64,000 nucleotides of DNA from Rotaria macrura. Lineage: Eukaryota; Rotifera; Eurotatoria; Philodinida; Philodinidae. Where the stretch lies: contig OENT01000225.1 of the NCBI GenBank assembly GCA_900239685.1, forward strand, positions 62,001 to 126,000. Direction: 5' to 3'. Below are positions 26,201 to 37,380 of the stretch, piece after piece (position 1 is the stretch's first letter; the number at the start of each line of letters is the position of its first letter). Below the pieces are notes generated by a model. It saw only the letters and a program-made list of their open reading frames with translations, did not search any database and had not been told where the DNA came from. The translations under genes were made by a program, and so were the position numbers.

Positions 26201-26306
26201 ATCGTTAAAACTTAAGCGGTGTATGCTATCGTCAGATACAAATATCTCAACAGATTCATCGTTAAATCATCATATTAAACGAACGAAACTCATTTCGGAC
26301 ACATAA
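23227..26306 (+). CDS. EXOSC10: nuclear exosome 3'-5' exonuclease RRP6/EXOSC10
   Basis: Fifteen exons (23227-23289, 23361-23491, 23542-23650, 23697-23753, 23820-23934, 23993-24056, 24122-24197, 24248-24358, 24409-24552, 24608-24798, 24852-25008, 25665-25816, 25884-25934, 26007-26115, 26169-26306) keep frame and give 555 residues. The N-terminal PMC2NT-like helices ([20 protein letters not shown]), which bind the C1D/Rrp47 cofactor, are followed by a DEDDy exonuclease: Exo I VDLEHHSYRS, Exo [19 protein letters not shown], Exo [19 protein letters not shown]. An HRDC domain follows ([18 protein letters not shown] ... [15 protein letters not shown]). All catalytic acids and the Exo III Tyr are present. 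RRP6 trims rRNA and snoRNA precursors and degrades faulty nuclear RNA. The tail after HRDC is only about 90 residues, against several hundred in human EXOSC10, so the exosome-binding and lasso region is short; it ends in a basic [12 protein letters not shown]. The largest intron is 656 nt (25009-25664). Confidence 0.93.
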
Positions 26307-26376
26307 CAAGAACTTTTTGTTAGTAGTAATAAAACTTTTCTTTTTCTGTATCAATGCAAAGTGGTAGTCATCATTC

Positions 26377-26382
26377 AATAAA
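26377..26382 (+). terminator. candidate poly(A) signal of the RRP6 gene
   Basis: Canonical AATAAA 71 nt downstream of TAA 26304-26306. In AT-rich DNA the hexamer also occurs by chance; position is the main support. Confidence 0.4.
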
Positions 26383-28283
26383 TATAATTAAAAAATTTAA
26401 TGTTTGTAATTTTCATGAATGATAAATGGCAAAAATAACATGCAATCTACGAGAAAAATCGTATAAATCTAGAAGTATTATTAAGATGTATTTCGACATG
26501 ATGAATACATAACAATTCATTTAGATTATCTTTTAACCTCATTGATTATCAATGAGTAGTCATAGCCAATTACAAAAAAATACTTCACGAGATATCCTTT
26601 TGGATTTGAAAGATAGATAATAACATATAATTTAGATTTATTATCAATGGTTGACAAAAAGACTTTTAAGCTGAGTGATGTCGTGTTGCTCTCAACTGCA
26701 TTATTAATATGCAATATAAATAGTATTATTGTTTTTAGGGAGAATGAATACTTTTTATAGAAGTAATCATACACATTGCAATGTCCAATCGATTTTCAGT
26801 TGATTTCATCGAGTAGGCGACTAACTAAAATTCCGGTTTGCATTTTTTTTTCCTATGTTATAAATAATAAATTCATCATCTGTCATACTCTTTTTTTTTT
26901 CTTTTCGATGAACGGAATCAATGTTCAAAAGCACTTTCACTTAAGAATCATATTTATCAAAAAAAGTGCTTCTCTATTTTTTTTTCTTCTTCTTCGTCTA
27001 TCGTGATTGATAAATCAGACAATTACTATTGAGTCTCTACTTAATTGTTATTTGTTAAACAGTATGATTCAAAATCAATCTCGTATAGAGACAGATTATT
27101 TACTGCATTAATTAGAATAAACACGCACATAGGAAGTCATATTGGCATATAAGCAGGTCACGAAAGATACACTTGATAGAAGAACGAATGAAAACGACGA
27201 TAAAAATAAACAATCCTATACTCGATATGTTTCTTTTTCGAATACCTATCATCAATTAGCTTAATCTCTTGTCTTCGAATGTTTGACTGTTCTACTTGTT
27301 TTTTCTTGCCTTCTTATACCATTGTCATCATCATTACGCTACGCTTAACTCCATCTTTGTCAGTATCGTTTTAGCAGGATCAAGATAATTTTTATTTTGG
27401 TCTATATCTCAAATCTTGGCACTCGAGGCTACAGTCAACGGTACAAAACGATAGCAAGAAAAGCTATTAATTGCGTACCCCACCCCTGTAGTCATTCATC
27501 AGCTTGAAATACGAATGTGCTCGAGTTTCATCAATGTAATAACAAAGATTGGAGAATATTTTAGCGACTATTTGTTCTCTCCTTATACTCTATGGAACTG
27601 ACTTAGAAACAACAACGAATCAAACAAGATAAAGTAAGAATTTTGTTTTCATTATTCATTACCTATAATAAAAATCAAAAGAAGAACAATATGAAATTTA
27701 AGATTTTCTACTATAGAAAGAAACAGCTGATTTCTAACAAATATTTACAGTTCTACTTGCTCATCGATTATTTGCCATAAGTTTTATTTGTCTCTTTTGT
27801 TGAAACATCTTCGCATGTCTATATGCATTTTAATCAACGTCATTTTTTTTTCTTCATTAGTTTACCAGCTGCTGCTACCGGATAATAATGTTTCATTATA
27901 ACAGCGAAATGTACCTGGGGAAATCGACATTATAAATTTTTCTCTTTTTTCTCTTGGTTCTTTTTTGAGAAATTCATTTTATTGAGCTAATTTTAAGAGA
28001 GTTTCTATTTTCTTTCGTTTACCTTAATAGATTTTGATAGCAGTTCATCTTTGATGGAAAAAAAAGAACCATGACTATCGATCTATATTTATGTATGTGT
28101 TACTTGTGCGTCATCATAACAAATTTTTATGTATGAGTGCTCGCGCATAAATACTTTTCAATTTTCCTTTCCTATGATTACTTAACACTTACTCATGCTC
28201 ATTTTTTTCCCCGAATATAAACAAGGAAACAAAAGGCTGATGTCGATATAGGAGTGACATATGATCATTTAGCAAGTAAAAAG

Positions 28284-28308
28284 GAGAGAGAGAGAGAGAG
28301 AGAGAGAG
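28284..28308. repeat. (GA)n microsatellite
   Basis: About 12 uninterrupted GA units. It creates a spurious minus-strand frame rich in Leu and Ser. Confidence 0.95.
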
Positions 28309-29078
28309 GATGCATGGAGAATTTTGTCCTTCTTCATCATCTATAAGAAACAAAAGTGAAAAACTACTTCTCAAAGAATGCAAAAGAATGGAAGAGAAGA
28401 AAAAAATAGATCTTCGCCTTTTCTTTCCTTTGTTTCCCGTGAAATGGTATGAAAGTATGACATTAGTTGTGATTGGCTACAAGTAAAGCAATGTCAGGAA
28501 GTTTGAACAATTTCGTATTGATACTATTTTCTTTGTGATGCTCTTTTTCTTGTCAACAACTATATCTCGATTGATGAACAAATGAACTCTCGTTAAAGAA
28601 TAAGATGGTTTTACTGAATAATGGTGATTCAGAATAGAAACAACAGTTAACGACATGAGTTAGTCGCAAATCTTATTACATATCTTTCTATTCAAAATAG
28701 AATCGTTACATTTTCTAATTTGATGATTTGTCTTCATGGTTCAAAGCTCTAATGGAATGAATATGCATTTTCATTATTGTTGTTCATTTTATTTAATTGT
28801 CAGCTTTTCATATCAGAGTATTCCAATGATTCTACATTACTTTCGGTTTTGTAAGTATTCATATGTGCGCTTTGCTTTTTGTTGAGCTCGACTAAAATTC
28901 TATAGAGAAATACGTATATCCGAATAATACTATAACTATTCATAGAAAAATAAAACTTTGATTGATTCTTACTATTATCTCAAGAAGAATTGTTCTTTTT
29001 CTCCTGTGTAGGTTGTTCCTGATTATTTACTGTATTGAACATATCAATTAATGATGCATATGTGTTGATTCTACTTTA

Positions 29079-29621
29079 ATGTCAAGTATTAATAAATCAA
29101 GAGCACCTGAAAAATCCCCTTTACCAACGAGAATACTCATTAGTAATAATGATATTGATATCCAAGAACGTCTCACTTTTCTACAGCACATTCATAACAA
29201 ACCACAAAATTACCATCAACAATGCAATTATAAAAAATCTAATATGAACATTACGAATAGTCCATCACTAACTGCTGCCATAAATCATGGAACAGCAACA
29301 AATTTCTTAGAAATGAAACAGCAACGTATATTAGCAGCAGATGATAGAAAAAAACGAATCATTACCCGTATCGTAAGTATCGTTGGATTACTAATTATTC
29401 TTCTATGTGCTGTCATTGTTACACTTACACTTAAAATGGCACCACAAATTGATGAACTTGTACGGAGAAGTGGTAAACATCATTTATTTTATCAGATTCC
29501 CCGTATGAGTACACCATTTACACTATCAACAACAATAAACGATGAATCGAATAATTTTACAACTAATAGTACTACAATGTTTCAATATCCTATTGATACA
29601 GAAAAGAAACCATCTACATAA
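29079..29621 (+). CDS. small single-pass membrane protein, unknown family
   Basis: Uninterrupted 180-codon frame. The first 110 residues are hydrophilic, rich in Asn, Gln, Lys and Ser, with no signal peptide. A basic DDRKKRIITR leads into one clear transmembrane segment (IVSIVGLLIILLCAVIVTLTL, about 113-133), and a short tail with many Ser/Thr and several N-x-S/T sites (NFT, NST) ends the protein. Positive charges before the segment and the glycosylation-like tail suggest a type II topology with the C-terminus outside. Neighbours give no clue to function. It could be one exon of a larger gene, but it has its own ATG and stop. Family not recognised. Confidence 0.6.
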   Translation: MSSINKSRAPEKSPLPTRILISNNDIDIQERLTFLQHIHNKPQNYHQQCNYKKSNMNITNSPSLTAAINHGTATNFLEMKQQRILAADDRKKRIITRIVSIVGLLIILLCAVIVTLTLKMAPQIDELVRRSGKHHLFYQIPRMSTPFTLSTTINDESNNFTTNSTTMFQYPIDTEKKPST

Positions 29622-32028
29622 TTCAATCCTATTTTCATACGATCAACTATTGTACTGTCATCATATATCTATGCGGATGTATACATTCATATTCATCAAT
29701 ACTTTAAACATATTCCACGTAACATCATGTAAATAGAGATAAATATACACATACAAATGATTAATACTAATGCTGATACATTCGGATAAACAAAAAAAAA
29801 TATGAATTTCTTATTTTCAAACGTATGTCTCTTGTATAAATTGTGCATTTACCAACATGGATTAGATAAATTAATATTGAATATATTGATATGTAACGAA
29901 TTGACGAATTACATATTAAATATCACAATAGATATGTTTTGATTAAACTAAAGAATTTCTTTTTTTCTTTTTGTTTGTTTTTAAACTACATGGAATATAG
30001 TATGTAAATTAATTATCTTCAATAAATTGAAATGCTAATATCAATGCCATTATTTGCAAGAGAAACTTAACATGTTCCTGTTGTTGTTGTTTTTTTTTTT
30101 GAATTATAGTACGATCGACACTATTTTATTTGAATGTTAATTACTCGTGTAGCATGCTTTTATCAGTGTCATCGACGAGTAGAGAATACTAAACAAATTT
30201 TATTTATATTTGATGATAGATTTCTTTTTTTTTTCGACATTTGAAATTCAAATAAAATATGTTGAATCGATTGGAATGCATATATCTATCAGACAGTAAT
30301 AGAAGCAAACTAAGTGGTATATAAAATTAATTAGTGTGCAAATATATTCGTCGATGTCAATTGAAGAAAACATAGATTTCATGTTAATACGTAGTATGCA
30401 ATTAATTCATTGCTATTCAACAATTTATGTCTATCAAGTTCTCATAGGAAAATTTATATTAGTTGTAAAAATCATGAAAATACATTTAAATTCATTCATT
30501 ATAAACACAATAGAAATCAATCACCTAAAACAAATTTGTACGAAGAATTTTCTACTATGATCATGTCTGTTGTAAGAGTTCGTAGACAATGATGCATCAT
30601 CGAGAAGTGACTCAATCTTGTAAGAAAGGTGTTGTTCTAGACCAAAAAACGAAAGAAATTTTATAATAGTATAGAAATTAGATAATCTGAACGTTGACAG
30701 TAAACGATCGATTATTTATGAAAAAAAAAAGATTCTTAAGAAAATTCATAAAGTCGATCAGTGATGCACGTGCAATTTTAGTCATCAGTAAGTTAAATCA
30801 TTTTCAAAACTGTTAATAAAGAAAACCAACGATTGCTTGAAGATTTCTCGATCTTTCGAACCGAGAAAGCATCATCTACTAATTATTATGTGAAGTTCAA
30901 CATTGGTACATCTGATAATGGTGAATCTCCGTCGTGTATTTTCTTTCGTCGAACCCCTGAGGTGCAGTTTATTTTTTCCATCGTTCTATTTTCAATAGTG
31001 ATCTATTGAAACACAATGAGACCTATTTCATTATTCATTATAGATAGGTTAAATTTAGTCTAGGGACCATCGAATAGTTTGTTCTTTTTTTTTTCTCAAT
31101 CTTCAAATGATATCGTAAAGTCTCGAAAATACAAACCTTAATAATTCTTGAATCGAGTTCTGCATCTGATATCAACGTTCACTCATATTGAATACTATTC
31201 AACAAAAGTCATAATTTTCGTTGACTAAGTCTCTATGGTTTGTTATACTCTACAGTGAGAAACAGAAGAATTGAACATTAAAATATAGCATAATTATAAT
31301 AATGAAAAGTTAACATATAGGCGAGTCGATACGGAGAGTGTAAATATTTAATGATTTGTAAGTAGTTTCAATTAAATATTCGAATTTTGTGAAAATACGA
31401 AAGATGACTTTTCTTTGACAATTTTTCTACGAGGACATATAACCCTAGAAAACATATTCTTGTTTCATTTTCATCATATCTTCCTAATTGAATCATGCAT
31501 CATCCTTGATATGCTGATGAGATTTTCATCGATTACTACTAACTTTTATGTTTTTCTTCATGAGAATACTTCATAGAATAAATGTAAGAAACATTTTTCA
31601 TAGAAAAAAAGAAATTATTGTATAAATCAAAACATGATTCTATTCATTTAATCAATATTTTCTTCAAACACTCAACATACTTGAGACGATACTTTTGCTA
31701 CTATATTATAACAGTCTTAAATCACAGTCTCTATTAGTTTCCTAAACCAATCTAACTAGTTTCACATCGATCGAACAAAGATATCTCTACAAACACGTAT
31801 CGGTAATCATCAGTAAATAAAACAAGTCGTTTGTTTTTAATGACTAAATTCATTTGCCGTTTCGCTATATATATATACAGGCATAAACATGAACACACTT
31901 ATATGATCTGACCGAGACGACAACATATACCTCAATATATTAATCATCAACCGGGATACACAATAGACACACAGACAATCTCAATACACAAAAAAAAACT
32001 GAAATAAACAAAAAATTAAACAATAAAA
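29622..32028. other. AT-rich intergenic stretch, no supported gene
   Basis: Frames at 30336-30592 (60-74 codons) overlap each other in two phases and lack motifs. AATAAA-like hexamers are frequent. Nothing else can be supported. Confidence 0.5.
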
Positions 32029-33136
32029 TCATGAATTAACAAGATAGGAATACATCGGATTGTGTAGAAGATGTTGACAAAAAAGTATTTGCATCGTTTC
32101 AGCTCTGATCGAATAAAGACTCGAAAGAAAAAGTAGAAGTTTTGAATAAATTGATCCTACACTTATTGTTATATTATTATTCATAGTTAATACAGATGAT
32201 TGTTGATGAATTAACGATTGCTTAAGACTTGTCAATTGTTTAACGTACAGTTGTTGAAAATTTGTATTATCACTAAACACTAAAAGAAAGAAAAATCCTT
32301 CGTCATTTTTGTATCTTATCTTATTTAGTTTTTCAATTAGACTGATATCATTTGAAATTCTTACCTTCTCTCATACTTTTAATAACAATAATACGACGTA
32401 TATGATCGAAAATATTTGAATCGATATTAAAACGTGAACCTTTCTGTAAAATCGAACATAATTTGTATGCATCTTCTTCTGGTACACATGCATGTCGATG
32501 TATTGAATATATATCTTGATCGATTGTTGTCAATGATAATGAATTTGTACATAGAAGAAATTGTAAATTAACGAAACGTTGTTCAATAAAATATGTTAAT
32601 AATAATTGTGACCAACATCGTCTATGATATAAAGATGTTGATATCGAATCGATCAAACATGTACTAGCATGTAGCCAATCTGTTATTTGTGTTTGTAATT
32701 CATAGATGAAAGATGATGGTAAATAAAGACGACGTAATCGAATTGACGAAAGAAAACTAGTATTTCGTTGATGATCATTTTGTTTCGACATGTCACTCTC
32801 CGATATCATATGTCTTAATGGTGTATGATTATGAATAAGATTTAATTTTAATTCGGTGAGATGATTTGATTGTCGTAATATTGTACACAGATGATTTTGT
32901 CGTGGTAGAATACTATCAGGAGTATAATGGTTTTCAATATCACTTCCATCGTCATCGGCATCATCGTCATCATCATCATCCGTATGATCGAATTCTTCAT
33001 TAGTTTTAGTTGAAGAAAAGAATTTTTCTACGAGTATCGATGATGAATTAGTATACGTGTTTTCATCGTCTTCATCTTCGTCACTTGAAGAAGTTTTTTC
33101 ATTATCATTTTCACCAGAATCATTTGTTAAATTCAT
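32029..33136 (-). CDS. unrecognised acidic protein, two exons
   Basis: Exons 33136-32365 and 32279-32029 with an 85-nt GT..AG intron give 340 residues. The first about 80 residues are very acidic and Ser-rich (SSSDEDEDDENTYTNSSS, a later Asp run DDDDDDADDDGSD), typical of a disordered or nuclear-interaction region. The rest looks helical: LPRQNHLCTILRQSNHLTE, ITDWLHASTCLIDSISTSL, then FIEQRFVNLQFLLCTNSL and a C-terminal set of hydrophobic helices (YSKLLLFLSSLYSIRAETMQ). No signal peptide and no catalytic motif. An acceptor-like gacag lies 7 nt before the ATG, supporting this start. I cannot assign a family; helical-repeat or scaffold roles are possible. Confidence 0.7.
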
Positions 33137-34017
33137 CGAACTACTGTCAAATTAATGTAAAGTAATTTGTTAGAATGAAAATTCCGTAAATAATTTACAG
33201 TAAGAAGATAGTAGAAGTTCTACGGAACACTTTTGTATAATTAAAGTAGTTGATATTTGGTCAACATAGATTGTAGTCGTCAAATTGCTCCAATATTGTC
33301 ATTGAGTTATGTATCTGAAAGTCACAAAAACTATTAACAACTGTAGTTTATGTCTATTTGTCTCGTTCTTTCTATCCATCTTTTTCTGCGTTATACACAA
33401 ACACACGCCGTAAGCAGCAACAACAACAGCATCAGCAGAGAGCAGCCTGAAGGCGAAAGAGGAGAATCAGAAAATAAGGTTCTTTTGCTTTCTTTCCCGT
33501 TCGGTCGATGCCCATGAAGGAATAGGACTGAGAAAGAAAACGAGAAGAGAAGTAAAGAAGGACATGTGAAAAATAAGCTTTGATGACCTTGAATACTAGA
33601 AACAAAGATGACAAGAGGAAACTAAACGAACGGTCCACACTATCATTTCCTTTATATTGGTAAATGATGATTTTGAATCAATGTGAGTATTACTTTTAAA
33701 AAGTTCATGTATCACACTAGTCCCTATCTTCGGTAAGTTTTCGTGTGGCTTTATATTACCTTGCCATTATGTATGTATAATGATCGATTGTACCTTGCAC
33801 ATATTTATCGAACAAAAAAAAATGCACTCAGAATGATCACATACAGCTGATAGCACTATATTTTTTCCTGTTCAGTCACACCTACATAAGTACCGCATAA
33901 ATAAATCGAACGTTGTCCATAGCATTCTAATAAATAAATGACCTTAGATGAAATAGGTTGCACGTTGAGAACTAAGCAAAAGCAACAACTTCTCGTCTTC
34001 TCGTTCGTTGTCTATCG

Positions 34018-34020
<3 letters not shown>

Positions 34021-34050
<30 letters not shown>
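34021..34050. repeat. (TC)15 microsatellite
   Basis: Uninterrupted TC repeat within a longer pyrimidine-rich region reaching about 34,130; the frame across it at 33938-34183 is an artefact of the repeat. Confidence 0.95.
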
Positions 34051-34055
<5 letters not shown>

Positions 34056-35225
34056 ATATGAGAGAAGCCTTCATGTCATTTTTTGTTTTCCGTCTGTTCT
34101 TGTTTTCCGTTCTCTCTCTCTCCTCGGTGAAGGTGAAGTCGTGTTTTTGCTTTGCGATCGCATATGCGAAGGCGTTTACATAACTCTATTACTTGTTGAC
34201 GACAAAGCCTTCAAAAACATCCGTTGTTATTGTCAGTTCGTGTTTTCTAGTGCGAACAAACGCGTGGGTCACTCTGATTAAGAGTTTATCTTTCAATATG
34301 AATGCTTGAGTGAAGATAGGCAACAAGCAAATTTTTGTTGATAATACTCGAATAGTATATAGTGTTGCTATTTAGACCTTGGATCAGCAAGAAAAAAAAA
34401 AGAGGCCGAGAACAAAAATATGATGCCTTTCTATATATTAAAGAACGATCGAAAAAACCTTGTACACATACAATGCCATTGAAAAGACAAGTATTGAAGA
34501 AGGAGACAATGTCAAGTTTATCAAGGAGAATATTCGATATATAGTAGGTCCTCTATTTTCTTTTTCTTTACTATGACTTTTATATGAAGACAATCGTCCT
34601 TATATAATAAATAGAAATATTTCATTTTCAATAGTCCTTTGAAATCATACTTAGTAAGAGAATTATGCATAAGTTTTTTGTTTTCAAGTTGATTTTCAAG
34701 ATCATATGGAAATAGATTCTCATGGAAAGTTTATTTAAGAACGAACGGCTAATAGAATCAATTCAAAAGTTTAGTTTCTTTCTTTTAACAGTAAAAATAG
34801 AGCAAATTTTTTTTTTTTATTGTGATGAGAACAACCTTGAGAGATTAATAATCTCAAGATAATGTTATTGTCTTCTGTTATTTGAAAAATAAATAACAAT
34901 AACAAAATTCATCACTTATGATTGATTCGTCAATGTTAACATGTAAATATATTCTAGGTTTCTTTTTCTTTTCTTGTTTATGTTACGAATTTTTCTTGTC
35001 ATAAAAATCAAGTCCCATTTTGTGAAACCTTACATGAAAAACCGATCTGGTACGCATTAAATTCATCTGATGTGAAAGTTTGTCAATGAATTCAATAATG
35101 ACATATGTATTTATTTGGAAACAGAAATTTGGATTAATTCCTTGATATCTGAAGGCTATGACAAGGTTTATTCATTAGTTATCGATCAATATCCTAGTCA
35201 TGCGAAGGTTGAAGAAATCTAGAAA

Positions 35226-35227
35226 GA

Positions 35228-35260
<33 letters not shown>
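35226..35260. repeat. compound (GATA)n(GACA)n tetranucleotide repeat
   Basis: Five GATA units pass directly into GACA units, differing by one transition. This is the classic Bkm-type simple repeat composition. Confidence 0.95.
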
Positions 35261-35261
<1 letters not shown>

Positions 35262-37380
35262 AGGATAAAACGAAAGGAATAAATAAATCTCACAACCTTC
35301 TCTTGGACTGATGTACAGGTTGCAAGTAATGCAATTATCTCGCCACTAGCATGTCCTTCGATTGCACATATTTTTTGTCTAATACCAATGTTATTAAGAT
35401 TCTTTCCATTAAAAAAAAAACTCATGATCGAGTTTTGGTCATCAGTATTTGTCAATATTCATATTTAATTGCATTCTAAACATCGATGTAAGTGATAATA
35501 AGAATAGTGTTTCTTTCGATAGATTGATGGAGACTATTGATTATTGTTAAGAATGAAAGATTTGTAGGGATTTAACGGCATTTTACCAAAAGTAAATAAG
35601 CTGCAAATGAAAACTTTTGCAATAGTATGACTGTAAAATACAATTAAAATATATTTTTGATTATTTCTGTTTAAAACTTTTAAAACTATATATATATATG
35701 ATAAGATGACATGTTTCTGATATTGACCTACAGAATACAATGCACTCATGCTTTTTACTTTTGTCTATCTTTGAAATCTTGATTAGGACATTGAAATGTT
35801 ACTCAAATCAAGTTTGACATTTAATTGTCTTCTAATCACATTTCGTTGACTGCATTTTCATTGAATTTTTATTAATGTTATTATTCAGTATGAGAGAGAG
35901 AGAGATAATATAGAGAAATGCATGCACCTATGTGTCCTTTCTTAAAATTGATTATATAAAAAACATTCATTCACATTAACATGAACTTTTATCTTTACAA
36001 AACATGTGACAAAACTGGTATCTTAATTTACTATAATGATTTTGTCTATATAATCTTGTAGTTGATAACCATTTGTTTTCTATTTATCATAGCTACACAA
36101 CAAATTTAAGTTCATAAAAGTAATCTAACATTAATAGTTTGACAAGAGAATATTTCAAATTTGTCTACATAATATTTAAACACTTGACAGTATGATAATA
36201 TTTTCTGAATGTGTATCAATATATTTAATATTGATATATTTAAGTTGTAGTATTTACCCAACGAATGTTGTATAATACTCAGATATGATATATATCGAAT
36301 TGTTTTTAATATATGGGTAAACCATGAATTAGAAAGTAACGATTGAAGTTTTTGTCAAACAATGGTTGATGTAAATATTTCATGAAGCTTGACGCACAAC
36401 TGAAAGATCCGTAGTGTAACAATAGTGCCGAATCTTATATTATCAAATAGATTAATATTATTTCTTCACTGTGAATTTCTATGAGAAGGAAAATGTTGTG
36501 TCAAGTATTTCAATAGATAATGATATTTTTCGTCATTGAAGCAGCAACGTTCCAGATGATTCAATCGTATATCTAATAAAAAGCCAGATTTTACTATTAA
36601 ATGTTCTAATGTCTATCAACAAGTGTCAAATAATTTCATTATTTATTTATTGAACAGATATATTAATTAAAGAATATTCTTCAATTCTTACATGAACTCT
36701 ACATATATATATAGAAGGGAGTTGAGACCGATTGAGAAGGACTAAACTAGTCTAACACCTTGAAAATTGTCCCAGATGGGTCAGAAATCGATGGAACTGA
36801 TAGATTCGGTTTTATGAACGTTAAACGGAACCAAGTGATACATCGATATCTGGTTGGTCGAGTTTTGATGTCGGCTCCTGTCGTTCTTTAAGCTGAATCA
36901 CCGATTTCATTGGGACTTGCTCTAATTACTACTTCGTAAAAGAAAAACAATCGAAAAATGAAGCAAACGTTTTAAATAAAAAGCACCAAACGATCTAAAA
37001 AAAGAAAGTGTAATCAAAATAGATCGGCATCAGAAAACTATAGTTCTCTGGTTTGAATAGATTATCAATTTACTAAAATAATCTTTGGCATCACTGTAAT
37101 TTCCAATATATGACAAAAACCAATGGCTAGCTAGACATTTTTATTTATTCTATCAAGGCAAAAATTAAAATATTAATATTATGGCCAAAAAACGTGTGTC
37201 AAGAAAATTTTGATTTTGCCAAATTTCTGTCACTACAGATTCGGTTCCAAACTCTAATATGTAGTAAACGATTACTTTTTTTTTACATATTCTCATATTC
37301 AAAATAAATTATCAAGAACAACTTTTTTCTTTATCAATAAAATAAACAATTGTGAAAATAATGAATGTTCGTTCGTCAAT

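Larger units (their letters stand above)
26307..29078. other. AT-rich intergenic stretch with polyadenylation signal and GA tract
   Basis: An AATAAA lies at 26377-26382, 71 nt after the RRP6 stop. The remaining sequence has only short frames made of poly-T or dinucleotide runs and no recognisable gene. The stretch before 29,079 may be the 5' region of the small membrane protein. Confidence 0.5.
33137..37380. other. long gene-free stretch with microsatellites
   Basis: Upstream of the acidic gene, 33,410-33,640 is purine-rich on the plus strand (pyrimidine-rich on the gene's sense strand) and is likely promoter or leader. Further on are the TC and GATA/GACA tracts listed separately. A minus-strand frame at 35219-35455 has a protein-like core (GIRQKICAIEGHASGEIIAL) but ends in the GATA/GACA repeat and has no partner. 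A less AT-rich patch at about 36,720-36,930 has no open frame and may be decayed mobile DNA. Confidence 0.45.

Noticed and set aside
26776..27006. 76-codon Phe-rich frame
   Set aside because: Phe and Leu runs come from poly-T; no splice or homology support.
30336..30592. Two overlapping frames of 74 and 60 codons
   Set aside because: Different phases of the same AT-rich stretch; no motif or splice sites.
33938..34183. 81-codon plus-strand frame with Leu/Ser repeat
   Set aside because: Created by the TC microsatellite and flanking pyrimidine-rich DNA; no motif.
35219..35455. Minus-strand frame with protein-like core
   Set aside because: Ends in the GATA/GACA repeat, has no partner exon and no recognisable family; noted only in the gap entry.
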